DNA of 64,000 nt from Rusavskia elegans (taxonomy: Eukaryota; Ascomycota; Lecanoromycetes; Teloschistales; Teloschistaceae): positions 124,001-188,000 of the forward strand of contig SAUG01000060.1 in assembly GCA_011316305.1 (NCBI GenBank), read 5' to 3'. The notes under the pieces were generated by a model. That model saw only the letters and a list, made by a program, of their open reading frames with translations. It ran no database searches and was not told where the DNA came from. Every line of letters begins with the position of its first letter. The stretch's first letter is position 1. Below, in pieces: positions 51,061-61,650 of this stretch. The position numbers and the translations under genes were made by a program.

Positions 51061-51975
51061 AAAAGCTTCTATCTGAAATTATATTGAGTTTTTATATATA
51101 TATATATATATTCTATTAACGTTATATACGGCAACGATTGTTGTATTTATATATAAAGAAATTTTTACAGCCAAAGGTATATTCGTCAGGTAAGATTTAT
51201 AGCGTAGTTAATTACTTCTATTTAACTATTTCCTTTTTTATTCGATTACGAATCCTTTACTATATTTAAATACTATATATCCAGTCCTTTTTCGACGTTA
51301 TATATAATTATCAGCTTCTAATATTTCCGCTATATCTATCTGCTATACTGCGAAGTAATTATCTACGTCTATCGCTTCGGCTATACTTATCGTATAACCC
51401 GTATCTAAATATTCCGCTAAATTATTAAGGTACTTTTTAGCCCGCGTAGCTTTAAAAAGGTCGCTAGCTATAGGGTCGCCTACTAGTACGCTAGCTACTA
51501 TAGCTAGAAGCTTTACCCGGTCGATTAGATTAAAAGGGGGTAGAAAGATTAGATAGCGCGTTTTAAAGGCGGTAAAGAAAAAATCTTTATTGAAGTCAAA
51601 ATAGATTACTCTAGCTATAATAAAGTAGTCGACGACCGTACAGGTAGATATAGTTATTATAAATATACTATCGTCTGATTTAGCTACAGTATAGCTATTA
51701 CGGGAATATATACGTACGTAAAAGATTTTAGGCTTATATTACTAATAAAAGAAAAAGAAGCGATAACTATAAGGTATATTTATCTATAAAAATTTCTACG
51801 TTAAATTATCGATAGAAGGATATATTATATTACTAAGTAAATTTAAATTAAAATTCTATAGAACCGTTATTTACGTTATTTAAACTAGAGTATAAATTCT
51901 ACTACCGTATATTTAATACTGGTATATTAACGCTTGATTTATTTACCGAACCACTGGTTTACCGGGTACCAAAGC
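51060..51975 (-). repeat. Repeat R1, copy A, with a readable minus-strand frame
   Basis: It matches 55560-56330 in the same orientation. Its right half also matches 19370-19760. A minus-strand frame at about 51560-51230 is nearly open (FNLIDRVKLLAIVASVLVGD then …AEYLDTGYTISIAEAIDVDN…) and recurs in copy B with more damage. A TA dinucleotide run lies at about 51098-51112. The protein family is unknown. Confidence 0.7.
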
Positions 51976-51993
51976 TAAAACAAATAACTAAAA

Positions 51994-52606
51994 CTAATAT
52001 AGATAGCCCGATTCTAACTCTAAGTATAGACGAAAAAGAATGTATTTTAGGTCTTTCAAAACTTCTACGCTGTCGATAAGACTGAGCTTGCCGAGTATAT
52101 CAGGCGGTACAGCTGAGACGTCTTCCGCTTCTTCGTCTGGCGCGCGACGTTGCATCTATAAAGAGGTTCCTTGTACTTCCGAAACTGGTATAGTATAGAT
52201 CTCCTCTTGAACTTTGGGTACGGTAAACGTATCCGAAGCTATCTTCCTCTTTCTTTGCCCGATGACCATCCCTTAGGGGACGATGGAAACGTGATCTACA
52301 GGGTATATCGGCGAAATCCTCCCGATCGCCATGGGGGCGGTTCCTTTTAGGGCGCCAGCTTTTACAATTATTGAAGTTCTTTGGACTTGGACATCCTGTT
52401 CAACTCCGGCTGAAGGGAGTGTTACTCGTACGACGCCGTTGACCGATATGCTTGTTCGATTTTGCCTTGCCGATCAGTACAGTACTGCAGTCCGAATCGC
52501 GTCTGGCGCTTGAATGCTGCTTGCCAAAACTTTTCGCGCCGTTAGCCGACACGATCTTCACGTCCTGCAATTCTCCTACTTTTTACACCAGCAGCTATAC
52601 AAACAT
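51994..52606 (-). pseudogene. RIP-hit pseudogene, unknown protein, about 200 codons
   Basis: From ATG 52606 one frame runs to about 52455. A one-base shift follows, and the frame then continues unbroken in register to TAG 51994. Four in-frame stops (TAG, TAA, TAA, TAG) are each one C-to-T step from Gln. The readable parts are clearly protein-like, for example SANGAKSFGKQHSSARRDSD, TSIIVKAGALKGTAPMAIGR and DILGKLSLIDSVEVLKDLKY. The 5' ends of this and the plus-strand pseudogene overlap at a CATG. The family was not recognised. Base composition is balanced, so the damage is light. Confidence 0.7.
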
Positions 52607-53385
52607 GGCTCGCTATCAAGCAGAGCTAAAAAGCAGAGCTAAACATCAATAATAATTGGCTGCAGCATTGGATACCAAAGGATCTACTCGGGTTTCGTAC
52701 GCCGGGCAACTGAGCTAAATATCTATAGGAAAGCGACCCTAAGAGATCAAGCGACAGCAACCCCTTCGCAAAAGCCTGCGTCTATAAGCAATACAACAGT
52801 CTTACAATCAGTCTTTATTCACAGGGAATCAAGTCCAGAATGTGCTGGCTCGTCTCTCTCCTCCAGCAAGCGATATCGCCCGAGGCAGAGAAGAAAGTCT
52901 ATCTTTCGAGCGAAGACACGTTAGTTGCGAAGAAACGATACTGGCGCAAATGAAGACTGCCGTTGAGGAGATGAAAAAGGAGGTCCAGACTTTGGAGCTC
53001 CGATTCAACCACCTACCCTCCACTGTGCAGGCGGGTGGGAAGAGAGCCCAAAATTATTCTGATCGATTCACGTACCAAGATCGGTATGAACGTCAAGTAT
53101 AGATTACGTGGGTGTATATCGAGCGGATTAGGGAACTGGAAAAACAACTTGAAAATATTGGTTAGTGAAAGACTTTGCGAATAGAGACCGGACTAAAGCG
53201 TGATAGGAGACAATGCCGATGAATACCTATGGGCCGGGACAGGATCCCGTGAGCGCTTAGGAGAAACCTTTGCAACAGTAGACAGAAGACAATCCTTTGC
53301 AAGTCCTCGGCCACATGAAGCCTATACTCGGGTGTATTGTGACCATAGTTCTTATTAAAAGCATCAAGGCGGGGAGCTATATATA
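52605..53385 (+). pseudogene. RIP-hit pseudogene with coiled coil and C-terminal membrane segment
   Basis: From ATG 52605 a single frame extends to TAG 53163. Six internal stops (TAA x5, TAG x1) are all explained by C-to-T at Gln codons. The cleanest stretch, 52842-53102, holds a predicted coiled coil (ILAQMKTAVEEMKKEVQTLE) and continues as IERIRELEKQLEN. Another frame then reads on to about 53385 and carries a hydrophobic segment ILGCIVTIVLIKS, again with TAG/TGA stops. This is either a frameshift or an intron. The function is unknown. Confidence 0.7.
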
Positions 53386-53389
53386 GATT

Positions 53390-53760
53390 TGATTAATATA
53401 TACTCTAGTACCCGACGCAATATTATCTAATCCATCGCTGTTCCTTGTCCAAAGTATAAGCCCGTCAGGCCTTTTTCATTTGGCTGGCTTTCATTTATAT
53501 GACCTAATGGATGCAGGTACCGGGTTGTGAGTCCCGAAAACTTCAATACAAAGGGTACAAATGCTAGTCTGTATCTACCAAAAAGAAGTACTCGACCTGT
53601 CAATCCACGGTCATTATATAAACCAGGGTTATTTCCAATTTTTGCCTGATCTTTATCGTGTGTTGAAGCTACTGCTGGGCGGTTCTCTGCTATGGTATTT
53701 ATTTACAGAAAAGCATCCTCTTGCGGCGGCTTGACCCGAAGTTTGATATATATACCGTCG
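53390..53760. other. Gene-free transition sequence
   Basis: Balanced composition with no supported gene. A CTATATATAG-type box lies near 53375. It passes into RIP sequence at about 53760. Confidence 0.4.
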
Positions 53761-56330
53761 ATTTCGTCTCCTAGATCGTATAGGTATTTTTAATTAAAAG
53801 GGCGTCGGAAAGCTCGGTTTGCCTTTCCTAAACGGTAGTAAATTTTTCTTCTCCGACGATATAATATTACGTATCGAATCTTCGGATAGATTAGCTTTGG
53901 TAAATAGTTTTTTCGGATCGTTTATTATTAAAAAGAGTATACGGAACCTTCTAGCGCTAACTTGAAAAAATCGTAGTATTAAAGTGCTATATAGCGTTCT
54001 GCCAGCGTTTTTATAGATAGTAGATATTTTATTATAATTATTGAAATATGGAAATTCAATGATCGCGTTAGATTATATAATTTGAATAAAATTTAGAAAA
54101 TTTATTTAGAGCTAATTGTTTAGCGGATACTAATCTATCTAGATATAATAACTTTAGTATAGATTTTTTAATATCTTTTAGTTTTTTAGTATATAGATTT
54201 TAAAATAATCGAATTAGTATCAATTCTACTATTTTAATAGATTATAAACTCGACCTAGTACGCTTTTATTTAGCTATATTAGATATAAATAATCTATCTA
54301 AATAGAAATAGCTTCTTGCTATAGTAAATAATACTATATACGATAAATTCTCTATAGTAAAATTAATTATACCAAATCGTTTCTATTTCTCCTTCCTATT
54401 TAAGGTCTCCTAGATTAAAAAGAAAGAATAGCAGTATTACTAAACGCTCGAGTAATCTCGGCCTAATATTATCCCGTCGCGAAAAACCGACGGTAGCGAG
54501 CGCTTTTAAATAGCTAAATAAAAGTTAATCTTATTCTAAAACCGGATCTCTTCGCTAAAACTACTTTAGTATACTATTTTCTAGCCTATTCATCTATTAA
54601 AGACTTATTATAAACTAGTAATTAAGGCTTCGATACTCGATAGACCTATTATATCTCGATTTAAAGGACTTCGTATCTGTAAATTTACGCCGAAACCTTT
54701 CGAAGAACGAAATCCTATATTAGTAGCGATATCACTTTATATAATCAGTAGCTAGACTATTTTCTCTCTCTACTGCGACGTTCCTACTAATAGTAATTAT
54801 ATAGTAATAACCGTACGATTTCTATTTCCTATTAGAATTCTATCAAGATTTTTAATTTAGTATAGATTCGTTATAGGATAACGGAATTCTATTCCGCGGT
54901 CGACTTTTTTCTAATATTTTTATTGAAAAGATATATAAAAAAGCTAAAGAATATATTTTTTTATTATTTTATAACTATTAAAACCGCCTTTAATTATTCG
55001 TTTATTATTTAAACCGGATTAAAGTATTAACTAAAATAATAAGTCTTTTAGTAACGACGACTTTCTTTAAATATCTATAGACTTTAAAGCTTTCTATACG
55101 GAAGATACCGATAGTAACGAGAGTAAAAACGAGTATTAACCGTTTAAATATCTAAGGTAAAAACCCGCTATATTATTAGGCTTTATTTTTTTAAAATTAT
55201 TTCTTTTCCTTTAAACGAGATAGAATTATACGGTTTTAGACTTTAATTACCTCTTTTTACGCTAATTATAAGCGAGAAAAACTTGTCAACGTTATTTTCT
55301 AGTTTACTAGAATTATTCTAAATTTTTTTATAAAATAGTAAAAATTAAAATTTTAAGCTATCTACTATCTCTATATTTTCCTTCTATTTAATTAAACCTA
55401 TCTATAGCTTGCGCCATCGAGATATTAGATAAAATTGAACTTTTAGTAAACTTTAGCTAATTAGATAAAATTTAAAAACTTTAAAGAATTTCTAATTTTT
55501 CAGTATAGAAGTGATAAATGACGATTTTTTTTATAATAATTAATCTATAGATTTATATTTCCTTTTGGAAGACTTTTGTCTGAAATTGTATTAAGTTTAT
55601 ATATATATATATATATATATATTTTATTCACGTTATATAAAGCAACGATTATTATATTTTACGTATAAAGAAATCTTTACAGCTAATAGTATATTCGTCA
55701 GATAAATTTACAGCGTAATTGATTATATTAACTATTTTCTTTTTTATTCGATTATAAATTTTCTACTATATTTAAATACTATATATCTAATCTTTCTTCG
55801 ATATTATATATAATTATAAATATCTAATATATCCGCTATATCTATCTACTATACTGTAAAGTAGTTATCTATAGTTATCGTATCGGCTATATTTATTATA
55901 TAATCTATATCAAAATATTCCGCTAAACTATTAAAATACTCTTTAACCCGTATATTTTTAAAAGAGTCGCTAGCTTTAAAAGGATTACTAGCTAGTACGC
56001 TAGCTACTATTGCTAGAAGCTTTACCCGATCGATTAAAGTAAAAAGATATAGAAAAATCGAACAGTAGATTTTAAAGGCGGTAAAAATAAAATTTTTATT
56101 ATAGTTAAAATAGATTAATATAGCTATAATAATATAGTCGACGTCTTCGAAAATAGATAAAATTATTATAGATAAAAGTATTACCGTCTAGTTTAGCTTG
56201 CAGCTATAGCTATTACGAGAGTATATACGTACGTAAAAGGCTTTAGTAAGTTATAGTACTTACGAAGGGCTTGTATTACTAGTAAGAAAAAGAAGAAAAA
56301 GAAAAAGCGATAACTACGAGATATCTTTTT
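53760..56330. other. RIP-mutated repeat block
   Basis: AT-rich and TA-rich. Plus-strand tracts around 54560-55400 are relatively stop-poor and may be an old transposon frame. The right part is repeat R1 copy B. The open frame at 56193-56447 on the minus strand straddles the border and includes a run of nine Phe; it is rejected as a gene. Confidence 0.65.
55560..56330 (-). repeat. Repeat R1, copy B
   Basis: It aligns with 51060-51780 throughout, including the TA run (55598-55622), the CGTTATATA…GCAACGATT motif and the minus-strand frame. That frame here carries more stops. It ends abruptly at a junction with unique sequence near 56330. Confidence 0.7.
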
Positions 56331-56339
56331 TACACGCAA

Positions 56340-56872
56340 TGTACGACTATACCTATCGAATCCTGAGAAGCAGAAAGACTCTGCAGCTATTTTCTTGTCT
56401 TCTAGATCCACCTGCAACGGAGATCTCGTTATGTGATCGCGCGGCATGGTCTCGAGAAGGTAATTTATATCGATAGTGTAGATTTACTCGTCTACTGAAC
56501 TTCAATCCGGTTGATAAAGATCCTTGCTACCTCGGGAACGGACTTCCAATAACGCTAAGACAGCTATAATGAACCCAAGAAGAGGGTATACCATCGTCGC
56601 TATATTCCTCTTATCCCAATACGTTTCTTGTCATTTCTCGGTAATACCCCAAACCCACCATGCTTACACGTACAATTCTACGCCGTAGCAGCATTCGGTT
56701 TCTGGCCAAAAACGACATAACTACTCGATATCCCTAAATCAGCAAAATGTCTATAAATATTGACTAACACTGGCCTCTGGCTCTCCGACCATCCCAAATC
56801 AAATTAACCTACAAAGAACATCGGAGGGGAACAAAATCAAAAGAGATCAAAACCAGGGGCGGGAAAAGCAAC
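56340..56872. other. Region downstream of the methyltransferase gene
   Basis: Balanced composition with no open frame of interest and no RNA gene recognised. It probably contains the 3' untranslated region of the minus-strand gene. Confidence 0.4.
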
Positions 56873-58460
56873 TTACAAATAAAGTAGAGCATGGATTTTA
56901 GGATCCCGGAGATTCTTACGTACTTTTGTAAGCAGGACTTGCATTTCCTCTACCTTCCAATTTAAAGTCTGCGTGAAGAGGCGAAGCGAGAAGGCCTCAA
57001 GACCATTTTCAATCCAGACGAGGTTCCATGCTCCAATTTCTTTCTGGTTCTTTCAGTGAGCGGGGTTTGGTAGTGATGAGGGAGGATAGGCCAAACTCAA
57101 ACCATACAAGATGCTGATCCTTGTGCCAAGGCCCAATTGGGACTTTGAACTTCGAAGCCTGTACGTTCACGAACCCTGCGTCTTTCATCCAGCCCTCCAG
57201 TTGTGGGCCGGGGCAAGGATCACAGCCACGGCTCCTCGAGGCTTGCAGGAGCTTTTGGGTCCACTCTAAGAACGACGCTGGCGGCCCCGTACATATCAAC
57301 ATTTGATTAACTAACGAAGATCGATCTCGCGTACTTCGAAGTCATTTTTATTTCGCAGAAGCAAGGACTCACTTTCTTTCAATGAGCCATCGTCGGAATA
57401 GGGCGACAGATCGTAATCCTTGAATTCAGCCCACCCGCCCGGTTCTGCGAATCCGTACGCTTGTGATATGAGCTGCGGCCATTGTTCGATACTGGCAGCG
57501 AGGTTGCGGCAATGGATAACGTCGAACTTTTGGGGGAAGGTCCAGGGTGCTTCGCAGTCATCAACTTCAAATTGGACGTTCGGTGGGACCCTACAGTTTT
57601 TTGATAGTTAGCCCGGTTGTCAGAAATGATGTGAAGACTTAGGATAATTGAAGATCCGAAAAGACGGTATGAATCTTACCAAGTCGGCTGCGTTGGGCTG
57701 AGATCAGTGCCTATGATTTCGGTGTGCGGGTTGTCATCGCCTGGACTATGGTTTAGAGGGTTGGAATTGGAAATAGGGATGGCCTCTACCATATAAGATC
57801 GCCCATATCCCAGTTCCCGTCCCTATGTCTAGCGCTCTTCCAGGATTCTCAGCCGGACAAAGGAGCAGCTTTTCGTTAAGTAGGATTTCAAGTTTATAAT
57901 GTTCCATGTCGAGACGATCAAGTTCAAGCTAGGAGAGCTCAGGCATGAGATTCGTAAGAGGTGCCATATCCACTCGAGATCTCATACCTCATCGTTGGGC
58001 AAGAAATAGGCTGTACGCCGCGCCGTCAGCCCAAACCTGTTTCAACAGCTTCTTCATCTTACACACATCCCGGCTTGTAACTAGTGGTCGAGATATGTTA
58101 AACCAACGGCTAACACATTGTTTGTGCGAAAGGAAGTCTCACGCATGATACCTGAACACAGGAAAAACTTATGTTAAATCATTACCACTTCTATGGTTCG
58201 TGTTGGGAGTGGACTTACCGACGACCATTTTCGACCGGGTATTGGAGAATAGAGCTCGTTAAAGATGCAGTATAACACGGGCTACGTTAGGTCATTTAGG
58301 AAATGTGTAATCGGGCGGTAGACGGCAACGGACGCCTCATCCCCCAAAGTCGGATCAGTTTCCTCGAATACAAGCTAGGAGGATCATGTCAGCGCGGATT
58401 TCTAAATGATATATAGCTTACGAGCGTCAGACTGACCTCAGGATCAGCAGGATCAGACAT
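56873..58460 (-). CDS. LaeA-like/TAM-domain SAM-dependent methyltransferase, 306 aa, 11 exons
   Basis: Exons: 58460-58437, 58374-58334, 58281-58219, 58151-58143, 58080-58067, 58010-57988, 57928-57790, 57740-57680, 57590-57373, 57265-57108, 57043-56873. The sum is 921 nt, and all ten introns (49-107 bp) are GT-AG. Spliced motifs in order: YTASLTSSILQYP, GRRYHAYKPGSYFLPNDE, SAM-binding motif I ALDIGTGTGIWAI, IGTDLSPTQPTWVPPN, FEVDDCEAPWTF, FDVIHCRNLAASI, PGGWAEFKDYDLSPYSDDG, GWMKDAGFVNV, FKVPIGPWHKDQHLKEIG, and ENGLEAFSLRLFTQ. These are the landmarks and order of the fungal LaeA-like family. The length matches the family, and no key motif is missing. Members include a regulator of secondary metabolism (LaeA), but many paralogues have unknown roles. 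The first two exons and the GTCCGT donor (58333) are the least certain. Confidence 0.88.
57988..58151 (-). other. Microexon cluster of the methyltransferase gene (9, 14 and 23 nt)
   Basis: Three consecutive exons encode the single conserved block RR-YHA-YKPGS-YFLPNDE: 58151-58143 (9 nt), 58080-58067 (14 nt) and 58010-57988 (23 nt). Introns of 62 and 56 bp lie between them. Donors are GTGAGA and GTGTGT, acceptors CACTAG and GTACAG, and the second intron has a GCTGAC branch-like site. Only this chain restores the conserved motif. Confidence 0.75.
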
Positions 58461-59870
58461 TTCGCTCTCACGGCCAAAATAATTAGGATCTGACCACGGC
58501 AACCATTGGAATTTTGGGCTGGTAGACTATTGAAAAGAAAAAGTAGGATTGGCCCTCAAGCCTCGTCAGGTCGTGAATAAAAGACGAAGACAAGAGCCGT
58601 TATGAAGAAGGAATGCGAAAATATTGCAAAAGCCTTACACGGCGGCGGCTTAGATGAATAAGGTAACGAAAACTTGAGCGGTTGGGAGTGGCGTCTCCCG
58701 AGGCTGATGACGAAACGACGACTTTGAACAAAAGAGCATGTGAAGACCCAGGATCCATGAGGTTTACAGACTAGCAGCAAGGGCACCGCTAGCGGCATCA
58801 CCATGGAAGGAATGATCGATCATCCCGCGCGCATCTGGCATAGGACGGCGGATTCCCCAATCCTAATGAGGGAGTCTGGTAGCTGGCTTGAAAATAATTT
58901 TAGCGAGAAAGTCGTGGTATTGGAAAATGGTGTGGTCACCCGAGGCATGGCAACTCGATCCCTCGCATCTCGGAAGAACCTTTGCATACTATGTGTGCTC
59001 CAAATGTACTGGGTCATTGCGGATTTCTGTCATCCAATTTCGCAGGAGATGCGTTACATATCGCCGATCGCTTGTATTATCGTCATTTTGGAAAGCCATA
59101 AGCAGCCATAGGTTGTAGACGAAAATTTAGGAACTGGTTGCGATCTTACCGCTTTGGGCGAGGGGAGTTCGATGCTGTTACGGCCAAGCTAACAGATCAT
59201 GTAATCCAGGATAAGCTCGGGACATACTGGCGCTGGAATGAGTGTCAGGTGGGTGTCGTCGTCAGGCGACTAGCGACATTGGATGAATCTTCTGGCGGTG
59301 ACAGACTCGTCAACCGGCGAAGAGAAGATGCAAGACGTAAAACATGCGGGTTCGGGTCTAGGGAGGCCCGAACAGAGCCGATCACTCGACATACCGTTCA
59401 TGCATTGACATACCCATTTCAAGGGTTTTCATGCCGCTGCATTAGTTGCCGATCAGTCAAGATACCCATTTTAGGGTACAGAACTGCATAAGTAGCTCCT
59501 CGTTGATTAGCGATGATGCGGATACCCAATATCGCGCCGGGGAAGGGGAGGGAAAACGTCCGGCGGCGCCTGTATTTGGACAGTGGCGTTTTTGGCAACC
59601 GACGGTGGTGGCACCGGCCGGCCCTTGATGAGTGATCTATTGGAGTCGTTCGTGCCGGTAATCCTTGTCCATTTCACAGTGCAGCGCCGTGCACCCCTGG
59701 CTGTCACACAGTTATCCGAGGTCTCTAGGTGACATGAATTAGAGGCTTGGATGTATGGGAGCTGAGATGGCCAATGACTGGAAGATCATTACCGGTATCC
59801 TCACCTTCTCGACCATTCTTTTCTCAGGTACGACGTGCCGACATCTGTTTTGTCGTTCTAATCCAACTCC
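58461..59870. other. Intergenic region between the methyltransferase and the 2EXR gene
   Basis: 1.4 kb of balanced sequence between divergently transcribed genes, so it must hold both promoters. A plus-strand open frame of 102 codons starts at an ATG in good context (58803, ACCATGG) but has no recognisable feature. The open frame from 59138 lacks an ATG start. Neither is called. Confidence 0.4.
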
Positions 59871-60692
59871 ATGACAGTGATCAACAAATCAGGGGACAGG
59901 CCCAGCAGCTATCATGGCATGAACACCAGGAAGCGTGCAAAGCGGCCTCAACGGCTATATTTTTTGAACCTTCCTGCTGAGATACGGAACCACATCTACC
60001 GCTTGTGTCTGCACTCCGAGAAGAGTTTCAATATTTCAGGGAGGCCCTGGCTGGTTGAAGATTCGGACCGTTCTGGAAGCGATGCAAGTTCACATCGTGT
60101 CAACCGTCAGGTTTACGAAGAAACCGCTCCTATCTTGTACGGCAACAACAGCTTCTTCTTTGACGGGTTTGAAAGCTGGCGAGATTTTACCTACTTCGAC
60201 CGACGTCTGACTCAGGCAAGCTACGAGCAACTTCGCAGCGTAACACTTTGTTTTCGAGTGGGCCTAGCCAACAACTATACGGGCCGCCTTGCTGGAGACT
60301 GTATCGATGGTCTAAAGGCTCTTAAACGCCTTCCTAGCCTTCGACATATGGCGTTTTGGACGTTCGAAGATATCACGACGAAGGATATCAGCCTGTCTCA
60401 ACGAATCCAATCCGGTATCGGTCAACGATGTCGTATCCTTGTTCGCTTCGGCTGTCACGACTGGCGCTGGTACCCCAATCATACCTCCGGTACCCCAAAT
60501 ATAAGTCATAATATTTTGGCCACCATCCGCCGCTGGTACTGGAGGATCGTTGGGGAGTACAAGGTCTTGGAAGCCGGGAAAGACGAAACCTCTTGGACAA
60601 TGATTTTGCTTGGACAAGCCAACGGGAAGGTGCAGCGTGCAGCATTTATGCCATCGATTGTTCGCTGCGGCATCCTTTTCATTCCTTTGTGA
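59871..60692 (+). CDS. 2EXR/F-box-like domain protein, 273 aa
   Basis: One open frame without introns from ATG 59871. An in-frame second ATG 16 codons later (MNTRKRAKRPQ) could also serve. Residues 30-45 read LYFLNLPAEIRNHIYRLCL, the hallmark of the fungal 2EXR motif (LPxEIRxxIY). RVNRQVYEETAPILYGNNSF follows at about residues 77-96, the usual second half of the domain. The rest has Trp/Tyr-rich repeats typical of these proteins. Such proteins are abundant in ascomycetes, and their biochemical role is largely unknown; a protein-interaction role is inferred from the F-box-like start. The C-terminus (GILFIPL) may be short of the usual length. Confidence 0.8.
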   Translation: MTVINKSGDRPSSYHGMNTRKRAKRPQRLYFLNLPAEIRNHIYRLCLHSEKSFNISGRPWLVEDSDRSGSDASSHRVNRQVYEETAPILYGNNSFFFDGFESWRDFTYFDRRLTQASYEQLRSVTLCFRVGLANNYTGRLAGDCIDGLKALKRLPSLRHMAFWTFEDITTKDISLSQRIQSGIGQRCRILVRFGCHDWRWYPNHTSGTPNISHNILATIRRWYWRIVGEYKVLEAGKDETSWTMILLGQANGKVQRAAFMPSIVRCGILFIPL

Positions 60693-61345
60693 ACGTTGAC
60701 AAAGTCAATAGAACCTGGCAGTGCTATACAATCATGCCCTGCGCAATCTAAAGAATTATCTTCGATATCACTGGGTCGTTTCTGACCCGCCTGGTTCTCT
60801 TGCTGGCTCACTCTCTGATGGTCTTGCTGGCCGTTCTGCTGGCCGCCGTCTTCTTGCCCCCAACAACATCCTCCAGCCAGGGCCTGAGCTCAAGATCCGC
60901 CTGAGTGAGCGGGCCCGCTGTGTCAGGATGAAGATGGTCCTTCATGCGCTCCGGCTGCCCGACAATGACCTCGGAGCTTTTGGATCATTTCCTCGATTGG
61001 CGCAAAGTGTCTTTTTGCACTCCAGTGGACGGGAACCTTCGGAGAGAAAGTCAAGACAGCTGGCTTCTTAATAGACTCGACCAACCCTGCTGCCAACTTC
61101 GTTCCCTGTCTCGTCCGACAAAGTCACAGCCCCGACAGCTTGGAAGGCGATAGGAGGGAATGAGAATGGGGGAGAATGATGAGCAGCATACATGAAAGCT
61201 TCGGACCACGGTTCCTACACACATGTCGTTTGGCGCATGATGGATGTTGCGGAAGTCGTTTACACAACGTCGATTGGCGACGCCGTTTCGGCGTATACAA
61301 CCCCTCTTGTGACCCTCCGCCCAGCAGCTTTGCTGATTGATACAC
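60693..61345. other. Sequence downstream of the 2EXR gene, no supported gene
   Basis: An open plus-strand frame (60721-61071) lacks a clear ATG start. It includes the low-complexity run GSLAGSLSDGLAGRSAGRR from CTGGC-rich DNA (60800-60860). It could be a 3' exon or antisense to nothing. Composition is balanced. No domain is visible. Confidence 0.35.
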
Positions 61346-61351
61346 AACGCG

Positions 61352-61650
61352 ATGGCAAGCAGTAAATTCGACCTTTCAATACAAATTATAAGCGGCGTTA
61401 TAAATACGCAGCTTATAGATAAAGCTGTAGAGGTACTACAGCCTAGGTCTATTCTAACTATAGATAAGATTGCTAGCGCGCTTGGATAGATACCCGCATG
61501 CGAAGATATCCGGGTATTCTATACTAAAGAGATCTATAGACAGGTATCTCTTTCCCAGAAATTATATGGAATATAGACTAATCGATATTCTAGGCTATAG
61601 TACGAGCTAGTATTGCGAATATCGTTAGTTCGCCAGCCAATACGAAATAA
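61352..61650 (+). pseudogene. Possible RIP-degraded coding start, unidentified
   Basis: An ATG at 61352 opens a frame reading MASSKFDLSIQIISGV and …VEVLQPRSILTIDKIASALG, with three TAG codons in about 100. All three could derive from CAG. It sits exactly at the border where GC drops. A real gene fragment is plausible but unproven. Confidence 0.35.

Noticed and set aside
56193..56447. 84-aa minus-strand gene
   Set aside because: It spans the junction of repeat R1 and unique DNA and contains a poly-Phe run from TTC/TTT sequence.
58803..59111. 102-aa plus-strand gene with a good start context
   Set aside because: No domain, no splice or conservation evidence, and overlapping frames on both strands are equally open.
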